In this document: one piece after another, positions 28,005 to 39,141 of the stretch
How positions within the stretch are numbered: the stretch's first letter is position 1
Layout: each line of letters begins with the position of its first letter
Source: Limnomonas spitsbergensis
Lineage: Eukaryota > Chlorophyta > Chlorophyceae > Chlamydomonadales
NCBI GenBank assembly: GCA_037349105.1
Contig: JAYJMM010000102.1
Span: forward strand, 3,596,001-3,660,000
Direction: 5' to 3'
DNA: 64,000 nucleotides
Position numbers and translations under genes: made by a program
The notes under the pieces: model-generated
What the model saw: the letters and a program-made list of their open reading frames with translations, nothing else
Database searches by the model: none
Told to the model about the DNA's origin: nothing

Positions 28005-31000
28005 ATGGCTGACGATACGCAGCTGAGTGGGCTTGCTGGAGAGATCCGAGCTTCAATCGACTCAGATCAGTTCGATCTCTCTGGATACAGCGAGTCTCGC
28101 GTCAAGGATTTGATGACGGCTGCATTCAGCTCTCCTCTGACTGCCCCCAAAGAGATGGTTCGATTCACCTTCGTGGTTGGAGGAGGGAAGCTCGTGAGAG
28201 CCAGGTCGGTCATGCTGGTGGATGTACCAGAGCCAATGTTGGTTTCACCAATGCACAGCATGCAATCTTAGCGTCTTCAATTCTGCCATGTCGGGCTATG
28301 CTGCATGCAGCGCATGGGTGTTGCAAGGACTGTCTCCGTACCTGCTCCCTGACCATGCAAAACCTGTAGGTATGATGAAGAGCTACCAAAGTGGGCAACT
28401 GCAGGACTGCGAGCCATTGGCTACACGGAGGACCGCTCGGCTGCTGAGACCTTCGACTCTCAAGGCAAGTGCATATGCATAAAAGCTCAGCTGAACAGCA
28501 AAACCCTGCAACAGGCTCACGTGTATGAAGATGTGCACACGTAAATGAGAAACCTTCACATGAAAGCAAGTGGTGCTTTCCTGCCGTCATACTGGTAACA
28601 AGACATTAGGCTAGTACCTTGTGATTCTGCCCATGCACCCTATCGCCCAAAACTCACTGTGCAGCATGCACCCAGCAGTGCAGTATGCGCCATATAGCAG
28701 TGCACCATGCAGCCTGTGCCCATGCAAGGGTAATATGCATATATGCAGCTTACACCCTGCAGTGATGCAAGCACCATGTAACTGTACACCATGCACCCTA
28801 TCTCCATGTAAGGCACTGTGAGTGCCGGAATCCTAGAGATTTGGCTGCCTTTCTAATTTTCTTCAAGATTACAGCGCCCAAGTCATAGGCTTTGACTGAA
28901 TGGCCAAGCGAATGGGGGCTTGGACTCAAAGCCACACGCAAGCACGGGATGACTCATCTTGCCTTGAGGTGCAACGTAGCGCTCGGTTGCCCACGCCTGC
29001 AGGCACGTTCAAGCAACAGCACGACACTGGCCAGAACTCGAAGTACGTTATCGTATATCCGCACGTCGCATGCGCTTCAGCGTCGGCGGGTGCGGGCGGG
29101 GGCGATACACCGCCTGCCCTGAACCCCAAGAGCCCCGAGTACATCATGTGCTCCACTGATCTAGATGCATTCAAGACCAAGGTCAACCAGAAGGTGAGGC
29201 GGAGCTGCGCTGCGCCCTCACGGATAAGATTTTGCTCGGATGTTAAAGCAGATCATTGGTCAACCATAGCATGAGGTAAAGCCACATTGTGCTCCCTGAG
29301 ACAGAGGAACCTCATGTGCTTGTGATTCATTGTGAACATGTATAATGAGCTGCACCAGTACATGACCTGCATAGGCTTGAGCTCTCTTGGCTGTCCCTGC
29401 CCTCTGAACCCCGCATCAATAGTGCACCTGATCGAGCGGCACACTCAAAACCTATGCCCCAACAATCAGGGGCTCGCCTACGAGGGACTTTCCGTCCACT
29501 TTTGATAAGTAAATGAATAATGCGCCCCCCTCCAGGTGTGGATGAAGTAAGACAAACGCTCGGCCCTGGCATTCGGCCTTGGCACATGGCTCTGTCATAC
29601 ATGGACATGACATGTCTGCCGGGCATGAGCGGCATGTGGGTGCATGGCTCGTGAATGCCATAATATGGCCTTTGAATGATCCGTGTGATGGTTGTCCTGC
29701 AGATCAGCTCATGGCGGCAGTGCAAGCGGCTCCTCAAAATATTGCAGGAGAACAACGAGCAGGTAGGCACGGTGGATGATGCCGTTCAGCAGCATGCTTC
29801 CCTGGAATCCTGGATATTTCCTGGACAAACCCAGGTTATCCTCGGCAATTGAACATTCTAAAACCTGAACCCTGAACACACCCTGGACATGCCCGACAGT
29901 TGCAAATTCTGAAACCTGAAACCTGGATCCCGGGCATACCAGTTAGCTGATATGAATGCGTGATCCTGCTAATCTGCCCCCTGCACAGCCTGGAAAGAGA
30001 CTTGCCGCTCGTAAGATCTCCTTCACTGCTGACAGGGGACTACCCCACATGTTGTTGGAGGCTGGTTATGTGGGCACACCTAATTGAGCGTATAGCACAC
30101 CATAGCTCGGTCATTCCGCTGAGCTTTGCCACTGGAGTAATTGAATTTTTTTCCTTTAGCTGCTGGTGAAGATGCCCTCTTCTTTCTATCAACTACAGGC
30201 AAAGGTTGCCACAATTTAAGCTTCCGATACCAATTACACTTCCGATACCAAAAACTTGAGGTCCATACTAGTGCTGCTGGTGAAGAGGATTGAGGCCAAT
30301 TTATATGCGAGCATGTCTCACTTGGTGATCAACGTGCGAGTGTTCAGAAGCCTTTTCACTTGAATGCTTGTGCTTCAGGTCAAGGCGATCGAGGCCAAGC
30401 TGTGCACTGGCGCCCCTCTGCTGCCGCTGGAGCAAGCGGTGTATGATGGCAACTCGGGGGTCAATGAGGAGAAGATCGCCTGGCTGCAGGTGGGGCGGCA
30501 TGGCTCCTGAGGGGAGTCTTAATTGATGGCTGCAGGCTGGGTGGGATGGATGCTGGGGGTCTTCACTCGTGGGTGCACAGCAGCTGTCCCTGCGTCTGTG
30601 CCCCAGCGATTGCCTCCGCTCAGGGTTGTACTATGCTCCTCTAGGCTAGGAGGGATTCAAGGCCCAAGCTGCTGACGTATATACCAGGATGGTGGGCATG
30701 GATGAATTTATGAGCACAAGTATTTTGACAGCTCACTTCTGCACCGGCTTGCTTGATGGTGATTATTTTAGTGTGCACCAGACCATGTTTCTGCAGGCCG
30801 CGCGGCGGCCACAACTCGGCTTATGGTGGCCGAAACCTCACAGGCCGGTGGCTGAGCTGCAGGGCATGCTTCATTAGGCTCCCCCAGGTGTGGTCCCTGA
30901 CATACCTGAATCATCAGTTAGAGAGGCACCCAATCAAATCAGCAGTGTTGCTGTCTGGCAGGGCGAGCTGCGCAAGTATGTGGACGAGGGGCGCATCACT

Positions 31001-33452
31001 GCGTCCGAGAAGGTGGAGCTGCAGGCAGGACTGGAGACTAGCCTGGCGACAGTGACGGAGAAGGTGGCGGAAGCTCTAGCTGCAGAGAAGCCAAAGAAAG
31101 CAGAAAAGCTGGAGGAGATGAGGGCGGAGGTGTTGTTGCGCAAGGCGGCGGCGGAGAAGCTCAGCCCCATCCAGGTAGACAGATGTTGATAGGTGGGCCA
31201 CCTGGGCGGGGGTGTGGATTGGTGGAATTGCCCAGCCCGATCAAGGTAGGCACGTTTGCGCCACCAGGGCAAGGTATTGAAATTGCCTGTGTGGCGGTGG
31301 AGAAGCCCAGCCCTGTCCAGCTGGCTATCCTCGGTACCTCTCCCCCTTCCTCTGGGTTGTGCGTGTCTTTCTGTCTGGGCTGGGGGGATTTTCACCCCGT
31401 GGACAGGTGGAAACCCTAAATACCCCCCCAGGAATATTATTATGTGCTGACCTAGTCGGGGGCCTGTGAGACTGAAACGCACAAGGAAGTAGGAAAGCAG
31501 CGTATGCAAGGCAGCTTACTTGAGGTAATGCCGTTGGGTCATTGCGATTGAGGCAGGCTGAAGCCACGACTGCGGGAAGCAGGCCCTAGTGTGCTTGTAG
31601 GTTTCAACTTGACATGGCTGAGCTGATGAGTGATGGTGCGACAAGATCTTATTTTGCTGTTGAGTGATCTTGGGACTACTTAACGCTGTTGTGGTGGTGG
31701 AGGGCTGTTGCCCCTGCATAGCGCTGCTTGGGAACAGGCCTGGCTGCCTTGAAAAAAAGGAAAACATGTAGATGTAGGAAAGGAGGAATGGGGGCAATTA
31801 TAATTTGTTCCAGGGTGGTATGAAGGATGCCTCCCTCATCAGTCCCTCCCTCAGCACTCAGCAGTACTCCCTCCCCTTTATGTTGCTATTGGGTACCGCT
31901 TGACTGTCTTTTTGGCATCCTGTCTCTCTGCCTGCCTCTGCTGTCGCCCTTGATTGTTGCCATTGGGGTACCGCTGAGGTGTGGGTAGACTGCCTTTTGG
32001 ACATCCTGGCTCTCTGCCTGCCTCTGCTGTTGCCTTTGTTTGTTTCATTGCGCGCCAGACCGCCTTCGGGCACCTGTCAAGCAACCACTACAGGGCCAGT
32101 GTGAAGCAACACATGGCCCGCGTACTGCTGACGACCAAAGCTACATGGCGTACTGCCCCAGGACTCCTTGACCGCTGGCGGAGACCTAGCTAAAATGGAG
32201 CCGGCGTTCTCAATACATGGCACTCTGCTCCTCCCGCCCCTCTTCTGCTTCAACATCACTCTGCTTCTGGCCGGCCGCCAAGGCAATATGGCATGCTGCA
32301 CCAGGACTACTCAGCCTGATGCAGAGACGTAGCTGAAATGTAGCTGAAGCTCACGAAATATGACGCCTGCCCCTCCTCTGCTTCTGACCCGCTCTCCCGC
32401 ACAGCTGCGCCTGCGCCTGGGAGATGAGGTGCTGCGCCTTCGCATGATGCTGCTCCCATTGATCGAGCTGGACAAAAAGACGAAGTCTCAGACGTTGACA
32501 ATGGATGACCTTACCGTGCTTCGCGACAAGCCTGACATCGAGGAGGATATTGTGAAGCTGGAGAATGCGTCTCGGGGATGGTTTGAAGACGAGGAGGACT
32601 TCCAGGCCAGGTGAGGGGGTGCAGAATTTCGCTTGTTTCATAACAGGTTAAGAAAGTGATATCAATCTATATCAGGCCAAGCCCCGGAAATTCTGCAGAT
32701 CCGGCCCCCGTGGCTTCCCACCCCTTGGTTTTATTGCACGTTTCCCAGTACTTTTCACGCTTTAGGGCGCCATTAGGCTGATTGACCTAGTACCCAACAA
32801 CAGAACAGTGGTTTCCCAGGGCAGGAAACAGTTTTGCGTGGCTCCTGCCGCCAAAAGTTCTTGGGAACCTAGCTTATCCAATTCATGCTTCCAGCTTGCG
32901 ACGCCTGCCTGCCTCTTGATCTGCCCGGGATGCTCTTGTCAAATATCAGTTTACCGGTACGCAAATAACGTATGACAGCTGAAAAGCCCAACAGCAGCAC
33001 CTGCCAGCTCATACCGTTTAAACTGGCAGGGCGAATCAGTCGGACAGGAACTAATTGTGAAGAGATCCAAACAGGATAATCCCAGGGAAATCGGCGCACT
33101 GGCTTGCTTTTGTCCTCTCTGAATACCGAGCTGGCCTTCTGCAGCCTCTTTCAAACAGGTGTGAATGGTATGTACCGGTACTGGTATACCCTTATCTGTA
33201 ATTTATTCCTCGTGATCCCCCCCCCCTACTGCGCTCAGGTGCCACCTGGAGGCCAGCAAAGCAAAGACAAAGTTTGAGAACAGCAGCAAGAAGGGCGGCA
33301 AGGGGGGCGCGGGTGGCAAGGGAGGTGGCAGTGCTAGCAACTGGTCTAGTGTGGCCAGTACTGGTATGAAGAAAATGCCCTCTTCGGCACCCTCCAAGAA
33401 ACCAGCTGGCAGCGGCTTCGCCGCAGCGTTCGGCAGCAGTCTCGACGATTGA
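28005..33452 (+). CDS. Conserved-looking protein of unknown function, eight exons
   Basis: Exons: 28005-28204, 28370-28464, 29003-29193, 29703-29762, 30379-30489, 30962-31174, 32405-32610, 33239-33452. They total 1290 nt, giving 429 residues plus TGA. All junctions keep the frame. Intron 2 uses a GC donor (CAAG/GCAAGT). The N-terminal ~100 residues look globular (MVRFTFVVGGGKLVRAR, then GTFKQQHDTGQNSKYVIVYP). The middle (about 219-290) is a charged coiled coil (EKVAEALAAEKPKKAEKLEE). A conserved-looking block, LRDKPDIEEDIVKLEN, follows near 340. The tail is Gly/Lys/Ser-rich, ending FAAAFGSSLDD. There is no signal peptide or membrane segment. I do not recognise the family. Exon quality and codon structure support a real, intact gene. 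Confidence 0.85.
31889..32045. repeat. Tandem duplication inside an intron
   Basis: Two ~75-85 bp copies in intron 6 of the unknown gene share GGTACCGCT, GACTG, TTTTGG and CTCTCTGCCTGCCTCTGCTGT. They flank a short spacer. Confidence 0.65.
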
Positions 33453-33739
33453 AGTGTCTGAGGACTGATATCTGCATATCTGAAATGTGTCGAGGTGTCC
33501 CGTCACGCCCAATGAGAGAAGGGGGGATGCGGCATTGCCTGAGTTTTTGACTGCAGAGCTGTGGTATCTCGTGTTTAATTTCCTATGCCGAAGTTCTAAT
33601 GGATGACGATCCTCGGATCCTGTGACCATTGCTTGTATAACGTTATCTACCGGTACTTATCTGTCTTAATCGTCCTTAAGTGGGACACATCCATACCGGT
33701 ATAAAGGATTTAGGTTCAGAGATATTTTAGTTGGATACA

Positions 33740-34300
33740 TGGGTGGGTGCACACTGCGTAGTTTATGACGTTACCTCTGGGCAGTTCAATGGCATTACAC
33801 CTCTGGGCAGGTGCATAGTTATCATTTATCAACGATAGCAGGTCTTGAAGATGCTACATTCTCTTGGGCGACCAAGGGCACACTAAATGGATCTTGGATG
33901 TATCGTTGGGTCCTAACGGATGGATGTTGGCATGATGGCAAACAAGTCCGACGGCAAGTCAGCTCCTCTAGCAACTAGCCTTCGATAAAGCCTACAACAG
34001 CGTCCACAAAAGCAAGAGCATCCCCCCCCTGCCCGGCTTGGTACAGCTGGTGGAAGTTTGTGGCACCGTTCGGGGGACCTGCCGAACCCCGCTCCCGTAA
34101 CTGCTCCCTGACACTAGGGCATTGGAAGCAAGCATGTAGTGCATGCTCGCCATCACCCCTTGACCAACATCGTTGGCAGTAGCGTGCCTCTCGCCGCAGA
34201 CTGAGGAGAAAGCAAGCGGGGAACTAATTGGAAAATACCCCCCCTCCCCCCCAAAAAGATGGAAAAGGAAACCAAGTTCCAAGCTCCCCCCAAAACTAGC
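33740..34300 (-). mobile_element. LINE 3'-end fragment(s), reverse orientation
   Basis: On the minus strand, 33990-34200 matches the C-terminal and 3' part of the LINE at 37320-37640 (cysteine-motif region, then GAGCAGTTACGGGAGCGGGG). Two short copies of the terminal tail (GTAACGTCATTGAC-like) lie at 33755-33815. It is truncated and non-coding. Confidence 0.6.
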
Positions 34301-34304
34301 CCTC

Positions 34305-34795
34305 TATGATGTCAACCAAATGTTCCACAAAATCCAGAGCCTCCGGTACATCTGATGATAGTACTTGGGGCCTTCCGGGGGTCCCGCCCAACCCTAAGCT
34401 GGTCCTTGACGCTAGGGCACTGGGGGCAAGCATGCAGCGCATCCTCCACATGCTCGCCATCTCCCCTTGCCCAGCACTGCTGGCAGCGGCATGTATCACG
34501 CAGTCACGCTGTTGACCACTATGCCGTCCCCTTGTGTCAGCCGAATCAACCGCACTATATGTTGGTGCACACAAGCATACGCCCTGCTGCTGGTGCTGCT
34601 CCTAGCATTCGCCCGCCGTAGGCTGGGACCAGCCACCAGGCGTGATAGGCGGCCTCACACATGCTTGATAGTGGGGTATCTTTTGCCAGTTGCCTCCATC
34701 TGTACCTGCTTGTCAATGACGTTACACCTCTGGGCGCCGCTGAAAAAAGGCTCGGCCGCGTGGGCGCCTAACAAAAGAGTTGGGAGGAAAGAGCC
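34305..34795 (-). mobile_element. Second reverse LINE 3' fragment with tail
   Basis: 34310-34530 again matches the LINE 3' region in reverse, with the CCxxC-type cysteine motif degraded. A separate copy of the terminal tail (GTTACACCTCTGGGC ... CGGCCGCGTGGGCGCC in plus orientation) lies at 34715-34790. Confidence 0.6.
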
Positions 34796-35039
34796 TGCTT
34801 GTAGGCTGCGTCCACAAGCTGTAGCACTTCAAGACCGGGAGCGGCTGCAGGTGAGGGAATGCCTATCTGTCTGGAGACAACTGCTCCCCGTTCCAAATCC
34901 TGTAGTGTCCACATCAGCTCACTGCACCATGAATCGACAGGGAAGCCCACGATTGCTTTCACTGATGGATCAAGCAGTGCTTTTTGGTTGAGCAATAATT
35001 TCCTGTTTTTCTTTTCTCCTTTTCCCCCCTTTCTGACAG

Positions 35040-36010
35040 TGGGACGCCCATGCGGACGAGTCTTTTGAGCATGGCCCAGACGTCTTTAGCTTCCGGTAGT
35101 TGGATTGGGGATTAGGCCTTTTTGTTTTGTTTTTGAGGGGGTCTCTTTCCTCTCTCTCTTTAGTTTCCAACCTTGCTGTTGGACGCCGATGCGGCCGAGC
35201 TTTGCTGCATGGCCCAGTGGTGTAACGTCATTGACTGATGGATCAAGCAGTGCAGACTTTCACTGAGGTTGCAAGACTGGGCACATAAAATTACGAAAGG
35301 GGAAGCACTAGTCAGAAGGAGTGTGCTTGGGTGCGCATCAATTTGCGCCTGCAGCTCGGCGCGATCAGCACTGCTGATACCAGAGGACGGCGCAACGGTC
35401 AGCAGCGAAAGGCACGCTGCTGCCAGCGGTGTTGGGCACGGGATGTTAGCGAGCAGGTAGAGGATGCGCTGAATGTGTCCTTCCAGTGCCCTAGTGTCAG
35501 AGAGCAGTTGCGGGAGCAGGGGTGGGCAGGTCCTCCGGGCGCTGCCACTAACTTCCACTAGTTGTACCAGGCTGAGCATGGGTGGGACGCACTTGCTTTT
35601 GTGGACTGTGCTGTGGGCATTGTCCAGGGTTAGTCTCCAGGGTTTCTGAGGCCGGTGTCTTTGGCCTTTCCGGCCTTCTCTTCTAGTCCTTTTTTTATGG
35701 TTGTTGTTGTTGTTTGCCCCCTTTTTAGTTTCTTCTCTTCTCCCTTCTGATCAGTGGGGCGCCCTTGCGGCGAAGCAGGGGTGGGATACGCTTGCTTTTC
35801 TGGACTTATCTTTTTTTAGAGGTTTTGTTGAGGGTTAGTCTGTAGTGGAACTCAGGTGTTAGTTGGACTTGGTCTTCGTTGCCTTCCCGGCCTCACCTTT
35901 TGTTCCTTTCCCCCTCTTTTCCTTTTAGTTCCCTCTTTACTCCCTTCTGAACAGTTGGGCACCCACGCGGCCGAGCTTTGAGCGGGCCCAGAGGTGTAAC
36001 GTTATTGACG
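35040..36010 (+). mobile_element. LINE 3'-end copies and tails
   Basis: 35330-35640 closely matches 37320-37640 (the same cysteine motif and the same AGGACGGCGCAACGGTCAGC). T-rich 3' UTR sequence with a TTG run follows, and the element tail is at 35950-36005 (GCGGCCGAGCTTTGAGCGGG, then AGAGGTGTAACGTTATTGAC). Additional tails lie at 35040-35080 and 35175-35235. The fragments are 5'-truncated, as expected for target-primed insertion. Confidence 0.65.
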
Positions 36011-36109
36011 AAAGGGAGGGTGCTTGGGCCTGCATGGTCGTCCCATAAGATTGACCATGCAGGGGAAAGACTTACCCCATCAGATTAAGTAGTTAGGCGG
36101 CGGGGTTCT

Positions 36110-38000
36110 GTCCTGCATGCCTGTTATGCGCGGTGCAAGCGCTTTGTGCCGGTGCAGTTTACACGCTCACTGACGGCCACAAGCGCACTGGTCCTGTGCC
36201 TTGCACCAGAGGCATCAAGTAGGGCTGCCCCCTGAGCCCCCTGCTCTTTAGCCTGTACCTCAGTGACCTGCCGGCCATGCTCGCAGCCAAGTGCCCGGCA
36301 GAGGGCATTGATGCAGGCGGGGCGACAGCTAAGCTGCCTGCTGTGTGCGGGTGACCTCTCCTTGCTAGCCCGCACCCCAGCAGGGATGCAACGCATGGTT
36401 GATGCCTTGCATGAATATGCGGCACATAAACAGCTTCAGGTCAATGTCAGTAAGACTGAGGTCATGGAGTTTGGCAGCCGCTTAACAGCGCAACGCCGAC
36501 AGCCAGCCCATGTTTGCGTTTACCGCTCTGACTGTGCCGTGTTGAAGCGTGTCCAAGAAATCAAGTTCTTGGGCATCACTCAGCACGAAAGCAGCGGCAT
36601 GAAGAGGGCCATGGAGGGTAGAGACGCGCCTTTGGCTGCCGCGCTGCACCGTGCTCGCCGCATGGCAGCCAAGGTGGGCCTAAGGCGCCATCTTCCAACC
36701 CGCATCAGGTTGGCAGCTGTGTACGCAGCGCCTGCGGCCAACTACGGCGACGTGGTGTGAGCCACCAGCCACCTTCGGCCGCGGCAATGTCTCGCCAGCA
36801 AAATGCAGTCCAGCTTGCTTCAGCACCTACGCCAGGTTGCGGAGCTACCTGCATCAGCCGCCAGTTGGGGAGTCCTGAGAGAGCTGCAGCTCCAGCCACT
36901 ACAGCGAGACTGGTGGGCCCATATCCTCCGCTTCTACAATGCAGCGGTGGCACCGGCGGAACAGCAATACAGCCCTCTCATGGCTCAAGCCATGGCAGCA
37001 GATATGCAGCTTGCAGTCAGCCAGGGCACTGGCGGCCGCACCTGGTGCTCTGATCTGCTGGGTGCATTAGAGGAGCTGGAGCGGGGGGCAGCCACCCCCA
37101 CCTTGCGCGAGGCAGCAGCTGCCCTACAGCGCCTACCCGTCACAGAGGTGTTGGCACTGGTTGACGCAGCCTACGAGCAAGCACGGCTGGACGCCAGCGG
37201 CGGTGGGGACCCCAGGGACCCTACCACCGAGCACAGGTCTGCGGCCACCTATCGCGCCTGGTTCCAGTCCACGGCGGGTGCCGTGCTGGCGCAAGCCAAG
37301 AGCCGCACTAGCCAGAGGGAGTGTGCTTCTGTGCGCATCAATTTGCGACTGCGGCTCGGCGCGATCAGCACTGCTGATACCAGAGGACGGCGCAACGGTC
37401 AGCGGCGAGAGGCACGCTGCTGCCAGCGGTGTTGGGCACGGGGGGATAGCGAGCAGGTAGAGGATGCGCCACATGTGTGCTTCCAGTGCCCAGTGTCAGG
37501 GGGCAGTTACGGTAGCGGGGGTGGGCAGGTCCTCCAGGCGCCGCCACTAACTTCCACCAGTTGTACCAGGCTGAGCATGGGTGGGACGCACTTGCTTCTG
37601 TGGACTGTGCGGTGGGCATTGTCCAGGGTTAGTCTCTAGGGATTCTGAGGCGCTGGTGTCGTTTGCCTTTCCGGCCTTCTCTTTTGGTCCTTTTTTGTTG
37701 TTGTTGTTGTTTGCCCCCTTTTAAGTTTCTTCTCTTCTCCCTTCTGATCAGTGGGGCGCCATCGCGGCCACAAAGGGGTGGGGTACGCTTGCTTTTGTGG
37801 ACTTTACTTTTCTGAGAGGCTTTGTTGAGGGCTAGTCTCTAGTAGAACTCAGGTGTTGGACTTGGTCTTCTTTGCCTTCCCGGCCTCTCCTTTGTTCCTT
37901 CCCCTCTCTTTTTCTTTTAGTTCCGTCTTAAATCCCTTCTGAATAGTTGGGCGCCCACGCGGCCGAGCTTTGAGCGGGCCCGGAGGTGTAACGTTATTGA
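36110..38000 (+). pseudogene. Non-LTR (LINE) reverse transcriptase, inactivated 3' part
   Basis: It shows the RT block GCPLSPLLFSLYLSDLP at about 36220, where the preceding Gln codon has become TAG. The catalytic box reads CAGDLSLLA (36340-36370) instead of the expected (F/Y)ADD. The frame is broken again near 36750. Downstream (36803-37640) comes the C-terminal region, ending in the cysteine/histidine motif CCQRCWARG...HVCFQCP typical of LINE ORF2 ends. A T-rich 3' UTR with TTG repeats and the conserved tail at 37940-37995 follow. Both active-site damage and stops show it is dead. Confidence 0.8.
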
Positions 38001-38009
38001 CTGAGGTTA

Positions 38010-38535
38010 CATGGCACCGTGCTGGCGCAGGCCAGGGGCCGCACCAGGCGAATGGAGTGTGCTTGCATGCGCACGAACATAAGGCTGCGGCTTGGCGCCG
38101 TCATCACGGCTGACACTTTAAGACGGCGCAACGGTCAGCAGCGTGACAGACGGTGCTGCCAGCGATGTTGGGCTAGGGGCGACGGCTAGCATGAGGAGGA
38201 TGCGTTGCATGCATGCTTTCAATGCCCCAGCGTGCTGGAAGTTAGGGAGCGGGTATGGGCAGGTCCTCCGAACAGTGCTAGAGACTTCTTTCAGTTGTAC
38301 CGGGGCAGGCTTGGGTGCCTTGGCTTTTGTGGAGGACGTGGTAGATATCGCTCAGACGTAGGCGTTCTTCAGAGGCTGGCACTTCCTTTGTCTATCTTTT
38401 CCGGCCTTTTGTCTGTCCCTTCACTTTGTTTTCCTGTCCCCTTGTGTCTTTTGCTCCTTCCTCCCAACCCTTTAGTTAGGTGCCCACGCGGCCGAGCCTT
38501 TTTTGACCAGGGCCCAGAGCTGTAACGTCATCGAC
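38010..38535 (+). mobile_element. Further LINE 3'-end copy with tail
   Basis: 38030-38350 is a more diverged copy of the LINE C-terminal and 3' region (RLGAVITADT-like, cysteine motif). The terminal tail is at 38475-38530. Confidence 0.6.
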
Positions 38536-39141
38536 CTGGAAGCCTTCCTCCTTGTTTCGCATGATGTTAAACGTGTAACACAGGTTCCATGGTGGGGGTC
38601 GAATTAAAACGTTACGAGCTGGCTGAGGAGGCACCCATCATCGTACCATCCATGCTTGCTTGTCCCTGCCTTAAAACAACTAGAGCCACACTCGCCTGCA
38701 CATAAAATAACTTAACAGGAAGTATACCCTCTAGTGACAACCAATGAAACACGCAAGAGAGGTCTGGCACCTCGGGTGTTATATCCATTCAGCAAGAGTT
38801 TACAGCAAGCTGTGTTTGAACTGAAATAACTGCTTGAGGCCAAGAAGGCCAGCAGTTATTAGCAGGCAAATCTGTAGGAAAGAACTCGTCAAATTTGAAA
38901 AGGAACTGTCAAATATCCATTGACTGGCCAAGGGCGGCTTTCCCAGCAATCCCATCAGGGTCCGTAATCAGACGGCACAGCGCCCTCAAATAGTGTGATT
39001 GAATTGCAGACCGTCCTCCTCGAACACTCGTCCAAGGTCAGGCAGCCCGCTAACAGGCTTCCATCCGTATGGCCAATCTACGTCAACAGCAGGTACCATC
39101 CATGCATCCACATTCCTCTACCCTAACCACTAGACAACCAG
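38536..39141. other. Intergenic, 3' flank of the G3BP-like gene
   Basis: No coding sequence recognised. It should contain the 3' UTR of the minus-strand gene that ends at 39142. Confidence 0.45.
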
